From assembly GCA_905234205.1 (NCBI GenBank), contig CAJOGG010000068.1, positions 1 to 7,011 on the forward strand: a stretch of 7,011 nt of DNA, written 5' to 3'. How positions within the stretch are numbered: the stretch's first letter is position 1; every line of letters starts with the position of its first letter. This document shows positions 5,038-7,011 of this stretch, in pieces. Origin of the DNA: an uncultured Synergistales bacterium (GTDB lineage: Bacteria; Synergistota; Synergistia; Synergistales; Aminobacteriaceae). The position numbers were made by a program, and so were the translations under genes. The notes beneath the pieces are model-generated. The model saw only the letters and a program-made list of their open reading frames with translations, made no database searches and was not told the origin of the DNA.

Positions 5038-6084
5038 ATGCCAGCAACGATAAAAGCTAACGACTATACCATCAAGATACGACGAGGCTTAATAGAGAGA
5101 TTGGGCATCGAGATTTTAAGACTCGCTGAAGAACTTGAACACGAGATCTTATTAATCACTGATGAAAATGTATCGGAATTATTTCTGCAACAAGTCATCA
5201 TGAACTTCAAAGAATGTCCCAAGCCCGAAGGCACTCAATTAAGAATCTGCGAGCTACTTGTTAATCCTAACGAAACCGCAAAAAACTTCAAAGCCCTCTC
5301 AACGTTGCTTGAGAAAATTTCAGAACTTGGCCTCTCCGAAAAATGTATAATCGTGGCTCTTGGTGGCAGTGTTGTATGTGACATAGCAGGGTTTGCCGCA
5401 AATGTTTATATGGGTGGCGTTAGACTCGTGCTAGTTCCTACGACTATAGTGGCCATGATTGAGTCCTCCGTAAATTGTTCAGCCTCGTTAAATCTCCATA
5501 CCGGTAAAAATCTTGCTGGCATGTCATGCACTCCTTCACTAGTTCTATGTGATATTGATTGCCTAAAAACTTTATCGCCCGATGAATATAAATCAGGTAT
5601 AGCCGAAGCTCTTAAGACTGCAATTTGTTCTGGTGAGAAGTTATTCAAAATTTTTGAGCGCGGAATTGTTGACGAGAATCTCGAGAAAGTCATAGAGTAT
5701 TGCATAAAGTTCAAGGCCGAGAATAACTTATACGCAAAAATAGGTTACACGATAGGTGAGGCGTTAGAGATTCTTAGCAACTACGAAATTCAACATGGCT
5801 TGGCAGTAGCTACGGGCTTGGCGATAATCGCACGAGCTGGCGAAAAATTAGACTGGTGCAGTCATGAAACCTCAACACGCATAATTAATTCATTGCACAA
5901 GAATAATTTACCTATAACTTGTCAGGGTTTCACACCTTCAGAAATTACACGTGCTGTCTTAAACGTTCACAAGACTTCAGGAGGAAATATAGAGCTTGCT
6001 GTTTTAGCGGGAATAGGTGAACCGGGGACAAAAGCTATTAAAGCTGACGAACTCGAGTCAATTATTTCGTTAGGCATGAATTGA
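5038..6084 (+). CDS. 3-dehydroquinate synthase-like protein with an altered active site
   Basis: This 348-residue protein aligns by eye along its whole length with AroB, which converts DAHP to 3-dehydroquinate using NAD+ and a metal. Matching blocks are VALGG-VV-DIAGFAANVY (106-124), VPTT (133-136), GKN (156-158), GIAEALK (187-193) and HGLAVATGL (253-261). Many defining residues differ. GGGxxGD is GGSVVCD (109-115), YxRG is YMGG, and DSSxGGK is ESSVNCS (142-148), losing the catalytic Lys. GHTxGHAxE is GYTIGEALE (236-244), losing two of the conserved His. About nine residues are missing before it, where the DExExGxR segment with an active-site Arg should be. The metal ligands corresponding to Glu194 and His287 remain (Glu190, His253). 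No frameshift or stop is seen. It may be a repurposed or inactive homologue, so no gene symbol is given. GGGGAG (5023-5028) precedes the ATG by 9 nt. Confidence 0.8.
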   Translation: MPATIKANDYTIKIRRGLIERLGIEILRLAEELEHEILLITDENVSELFLQQVIMNFKECPKPEGTQLRICELLVNPNETAKNFKALSTLLEKISELGLSEKCIIVALGGSVVCDIAGFAANVYMGGVRLVLVPTTIVAMIESSVNCSASLNLHTGKNLAGMSCTPSLVLCDIDCLKTLSPDEYKSGIAEALKTAICSGEKLFKIFERGIVDENLEKVIEYCIKFKAENNLYAKIGYTIGEALEILSNYEIQHGLAVATGLAIIARAGEKLDWCSHETSTRIINSLHKNNLPITCQGFTPSEITRAVLNVHKTSGGNIELAVLAGIGEPGTKAIKADELESIISLGMN

Positions 6085-6089
6085 GAAAA

Positions 6090-6100
6090 TATAATATAAT
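6090..6100 (+). promoter_or_regulatory. Tandem TATAAT, candidate -10 for hpf
   Basis: TATAATATAAT contains two overlapping perfect -10 hexamers (6090-6095 and 6095-6100) in the 57-nt gap between the aroB-like gene and hpf. No good -35 is visible at 16-18 nt upstream. It could let hpf be expressed apart from the gene before it, but AT-rich sequence can also give such matches by chance. Confidence 0.4.
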
Positions 6101-6128
6101 TAACACAACACTTATCAAATTTACAATT

Positions 6129-6133
6129 GGAGG
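6129..6133 (+). promoter_or_regulatory. Ribosome binding site that sets the hpf start
   Basis: GGAGG lies 8 nt before the ATG at 6142. An in-frame TTG at 6127 would place the start inside this site and can be dismissed. Confidence 0.85.
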
Positions 6134-6141
6134 TTGAAAAC

Positions 6142-6675
6142 ATGGACATTCGTTTCGTACAACGCGGTGCAGACATCGACGACAAGTTAAGAGAGTACAT
6201 GGAGAAGAAAATCTCTAAGCTTGAGAAATTCTTTAAGAAGATTCTTAATTGCCAGATCGTCGTAACTCATCATAAGGGCAGCTTCAATGTCGAGACCACA
6301 GCAAACGCTAACGGTGTAATTCTACGCGCAGAAGAGGACGCTACAGAACCTCGCAAAGCCTTCGATCAGTCTCTCAAGAATCTTGAACGCAGGATCAAGA
6401 AATATAATTCTTATCTCAAGGACAGAGCACAACTTGGAGCCGGTGAAGAATTTTCATTCAGCGTTGAAGAGCCAGTAGAGTCAGAGCCAGAGGCCGCAGT
6501 CATTGATAAGGTCAAGAAAGTTGAAGTGCACCCAATGGAAGCAGCCGAAGCAATTATGCAAATGGAACTCGTTGGACACGCTTTCTTCATGTTCCAGAAC
6601 GCTGACACCGGAGAAATCAACGTCGTATATAAACGCGGCGAAGATAGCTACGGTTTGCTTGAGCCAATCAGATAA
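6142..6675 (+). CDS. hpf: Ribosome hibernation promoting factor, long form
   Basis: This 177-residue protein is a long-form HPF (S30AE/YfiA family). Residues 1-95 form the S30AE domain: MDIRFVQRGADIDDKLREYM, a Lys-rich helix EKKISKLEKFFKK (21-33), and a second basic helix around LKNLERRIKKYNSYLKDR (78-95). A Glu-rich linker (about 100-120) joins it to the C-terminal dimerisation domain (123-177), recognisable by VKKVEVHPMEAAEAIMQM and GHAFFMF, ending in YGLLEP. Long HPF binds the 30S decoding region and joins two 70S ribosomes into inactive 100S dimers during slow growth. The gene follows the aroB-like gene by 57 nt and is closed by a strong terminator. It lies directly upstream of fliD; in Bacillus the hpf homologue is also next to fliD, but downstream of it. 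Confidence 0.95.
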   Translation: MDIRFVQRGADIDDKLREYMEKKISKLEKFFKKILNCQIVVTHHKGSFNVETTANANGVILRAEEDATEPRKAFDQSLKNLERRIKKYNSYLKDRAQLGAGEEFSFSVEEPVESEPEAAVIDKVKKVEVHPMEAAEAIMQMELVGHAFFMFQNADTGEINVVYKRGEDSYGLLEPIR

Positions 6676-6688
6676 CCTGAAATTTCTG

Positions 6689-6723
6689 GGGCAGTCTGTG
6701 AGTAATCGCGGGCTGTCCTTTTT
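6689..6723 (+). terminator. Strong intrinsic terminator of hpf
   Basis: GGGCAGTCTGTG (6689-6700) pairs with CGCGGGCTGTCC (6707-6718) over 12 bp, several of them G-U, with a 6-nt loop AGTAAT and a TTTTT tract. It starts 13 nt after the hpf stop and separates hpf from fliD transcription. Confidence 0.9.
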
Positions 6724-6756
6724 GATTCCTTTAGAGACCTTTTCTGTAGTTCTTTC

Positions 6757-6784
6757 TAATCTAATAATTCACTCACGCCGATAT
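6757..6784 (+). promoter_or_regulatory. Sigma-28 (SigD/FliA) flagellar promoter of fliD
   Basis: GCCGATAT (6777-6784) is an exact match to the -10 of Bacillus SigD promoters. A TAAT (6757-6760) in the -35 place lies 16 nt upstream, one base off TAAA. It stands between the hpf terminator and fliD, a late flagellar gene, as expected. Transcription would begin near 6791, giving a leader of about 36 nt. Confidence 0.8.
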
Positions 6785-6826
6785 TTCAACCAGGATAATA
6801 TTTTCTGACAGGAGGTTAATTTATTC

Positions 6827-7011
6827 ATGGCATCTATGAGCGTATCAGGCGTTATCTCCGGCATGGACTGGGAAAGCATGATCGACGAAATCATCACAGC
6901 CGCAGCTAAGCCCGCACAAGTCAAAGTCAACAAGAAGACTAACCTGACGAACAAGAAAAGCTTATTCGAGGAAATGAAGGTCACTATGAACTCCATACAA
7001 ACCTCGTTATC
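6827..7011 (+). CDS. fliD: Flagellar filament cap protein FliD, N-terminal part (cut by window edge)
   Basis: The first 61 codons encode MASMSVSGVISGMDWESMID followed by a helical segment with AAAKPAQVKV and a Lys/Asn-rich stretch to SLFEEMKVTM. This matches the N-terminal domain of FliD (HAP2): a Ser/Gly-rich SGxxSGMDW start, then the helix that forms the D0 coiled coil. FliD is exported through the flagellar secretion channel and caps the filament so that flagellin can assemble. AGGAGG (6810-6815) lies 11 nt before the ATG, and a sigma-28 promoter stands upstream, both supporting the call. The remaining roughly nine tenths of the gene lies outside the window. Confidence 0.88.
   Translation, partial: MASMSVSGVISGMDWESMIDEIITAAAKPAQVKVNKKTNLTNKKSLFEEMKVTMNSIQTSL

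Noticed and set aside
5406..5714. A 102-codon minus-strand reading frame inside the aroB-like gene
   Set aside because: It is antisense to a full-length gene with clear homology, with no ribosome binding site and no recognisable domain.
6127..6141. A TTG start for hpf at 6127
   Set aside because: It overlaps the GGAGG that serves the ATG at 6142, where the conserved HPF N-terminus begins.
6503..6808. A 101-codon plus-strand reading frame over the end of hpf
   Set aside because: It runs out of frame through hpf, the hpf terminator and the sigma-28 promoter, and has no protein-like features.
1..7011. CRISPR arrays, tRNA or rRNA genes, insertion sequences, phage genes
   Set aside because: No regularly spaced repeats, transposase or integrase coding, or RNA-gene signatures were found; the window is housekeeping genes with short regulatory gaps.

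Overview
The window looks like a piece of chromosome from an anaerobe-like, flagellated bacterium of moderately low GC (low 40s percent, judged by eye). It uses strong GGAGG-type ribosome binding sites, a Bacillus-style sigma-28 promoter (GCCGATAT) and the acetylase (DapH) branch of lysine/diaminopimelate synthesis. These traits fit Bacillota or Synergistota. I lean weakly to Synergistota, but nothing here fixes the phylum.

Left part, minus strand (about 1-4684). Read in the direction of transcription, this part starts with a stand-alone TrpB2-type tryptophan synthase beta chain with its own terminator, followed by a family 4 glycosyltransferase. After the glycosyltransferase comes a consensus sigma-70 promoter, a 34-codon leader ORF, an intrinsic terminator, and then the tight operon dapA-dapB-dapH (dapH runs off the left edge). 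The dap genes carry out three successive steps from aspartate semialdehyde towards meso-diaminopimelate and lysine.

Right part, plus strand (about 4779-7011). A promoter facing away from trpB drives a 29-codon ORF very rich in Phe, Trp and Tyr (six of nine residues at positions 12-20). A 13-bp terminator hairpin and an aroB-like gene follow. Then come a long-form ribosome hibernation factor (hpf), a strong terminator, a sigma-28 flagellar promoter and the start of fliD.

The main point of interest is the aroB region. Its leader has the parts of an amino-acid attenuator: promoter, leader peptide with control codons for all three aromatic amino acids, an alternative pairing and a terminator. 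The AroB-like protein downstream is intact as an ORF but has lost many residues that define the 3-dehydroquinate synthase active site. The dapA leader has a similar layout: the end of the leader ORF can pair perfectly over 9 bp with a segment of the terminator hairpin. Both look like candidates for translation-coupled attenuation. The evidence is structural reading of one sequence only.
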